A stretch of 64,000 nt of DNA from Erinaceus europaeus (Eukaryota > Chordata > Mammalia > Eulipotyphla > Erinaceidae): positions 91,559,516 to 91,623,515 of the forward strand of contig NC_080171.1 in the NCBI RefSeq assembly GCF_950295315.1, in the 5' to 3' direction. Below are more notes on the stretch, generated by a model that saw nothing but the letters and a program-made list of their open reading frames with translations, ran no database searches and had not been told where the DNA came from. Position 1 is the stretch's first letter. The DNA itself is not shown here.

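Larger units (their letters stand above)
57547..63886 (-). other. CDK5RAP2: CDK5RAP2 intron (6.3 kb)
   Basis: The right half contains L1 copies in three configurations. Unassigned stretches are 57550-58500, 59300-59530 and 61580-62150. Adjacent to the downstream exon, 63717-63886 is free of repeats. Confidence 0.86.

Overview
The window is vertebrate nuclear DNA, almost certainly from a hedgehog (Erinaceidae, Erinaceus-like). Two independent signals say so. First, the only protein-coding gene is a mammalian one, CDK5RAP2, split into small exons on the minus strand. Second, the repeats are hedgehog-like: very dense tRNA-derived SINEs of several related families, and a Vingi-type non-LTR retrotransposon, a clade reported among mammals only from hedgehogs. 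The species call is inference; no search was run. GENE: eleven consecutive coding exons of CDK5RAP2 run right to left, from an exon cut by the right edge (63887-64000) to 440-583. They encode 478 codons with consistent phase at every junction, matching roughly residues 65-540 of the human protein: the gamma-tubulin-complex-binding CM1 motif and the coiled-coil region after it. The promoter, first exons and C-terminal half lie outside. Ten complete introns range from 702 bp to 27.9 kb. One uses a GC donor, and two other donors are weak GT sites. LAYOUT: 1-4648 holds two exons; 4649-32544 is one giant intron packed with SINEs, L1 and L2 fragments and LTRs; 32545-42647 holds six exons with short introns; 42648-47470 is the GC-AG intron with a 2.75-kb Vingi insertion; 47595-57469 holds a solo LTR and a U4 snRNA/SINE chimera inside a Tigger1-like DNA transposon; 57547-63886 holds nested L1 copies and a 5'-inverted L1. 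REPEATS: four SINE types are used below. SINE-A has a box A like TAGCGCAGTGGG and a CAACAA-rich tail. SINE-B begins like GGGGCCAGGTGGTGGC and ends in AATAAATAAA. SINE-C has a TAGCATAATGGTTATG head. SINE-D has a GGTGGCGCAGTGGATAAAG head. Long forms of A and B share one 3' module (GCAGTGGATTC ... CCCAGCAATAACCCTGG). Two solo-LTR families, LTR-A and LTR-B, carry TG...CA ends and 6-bp target duplications. No operon, CRISPR, tRNA gene or obvious new molecular system is present. The notable items are transposon nesting, the chimeric U4 retrocopy, the near-open Vingi frame and the splice-site oddities.
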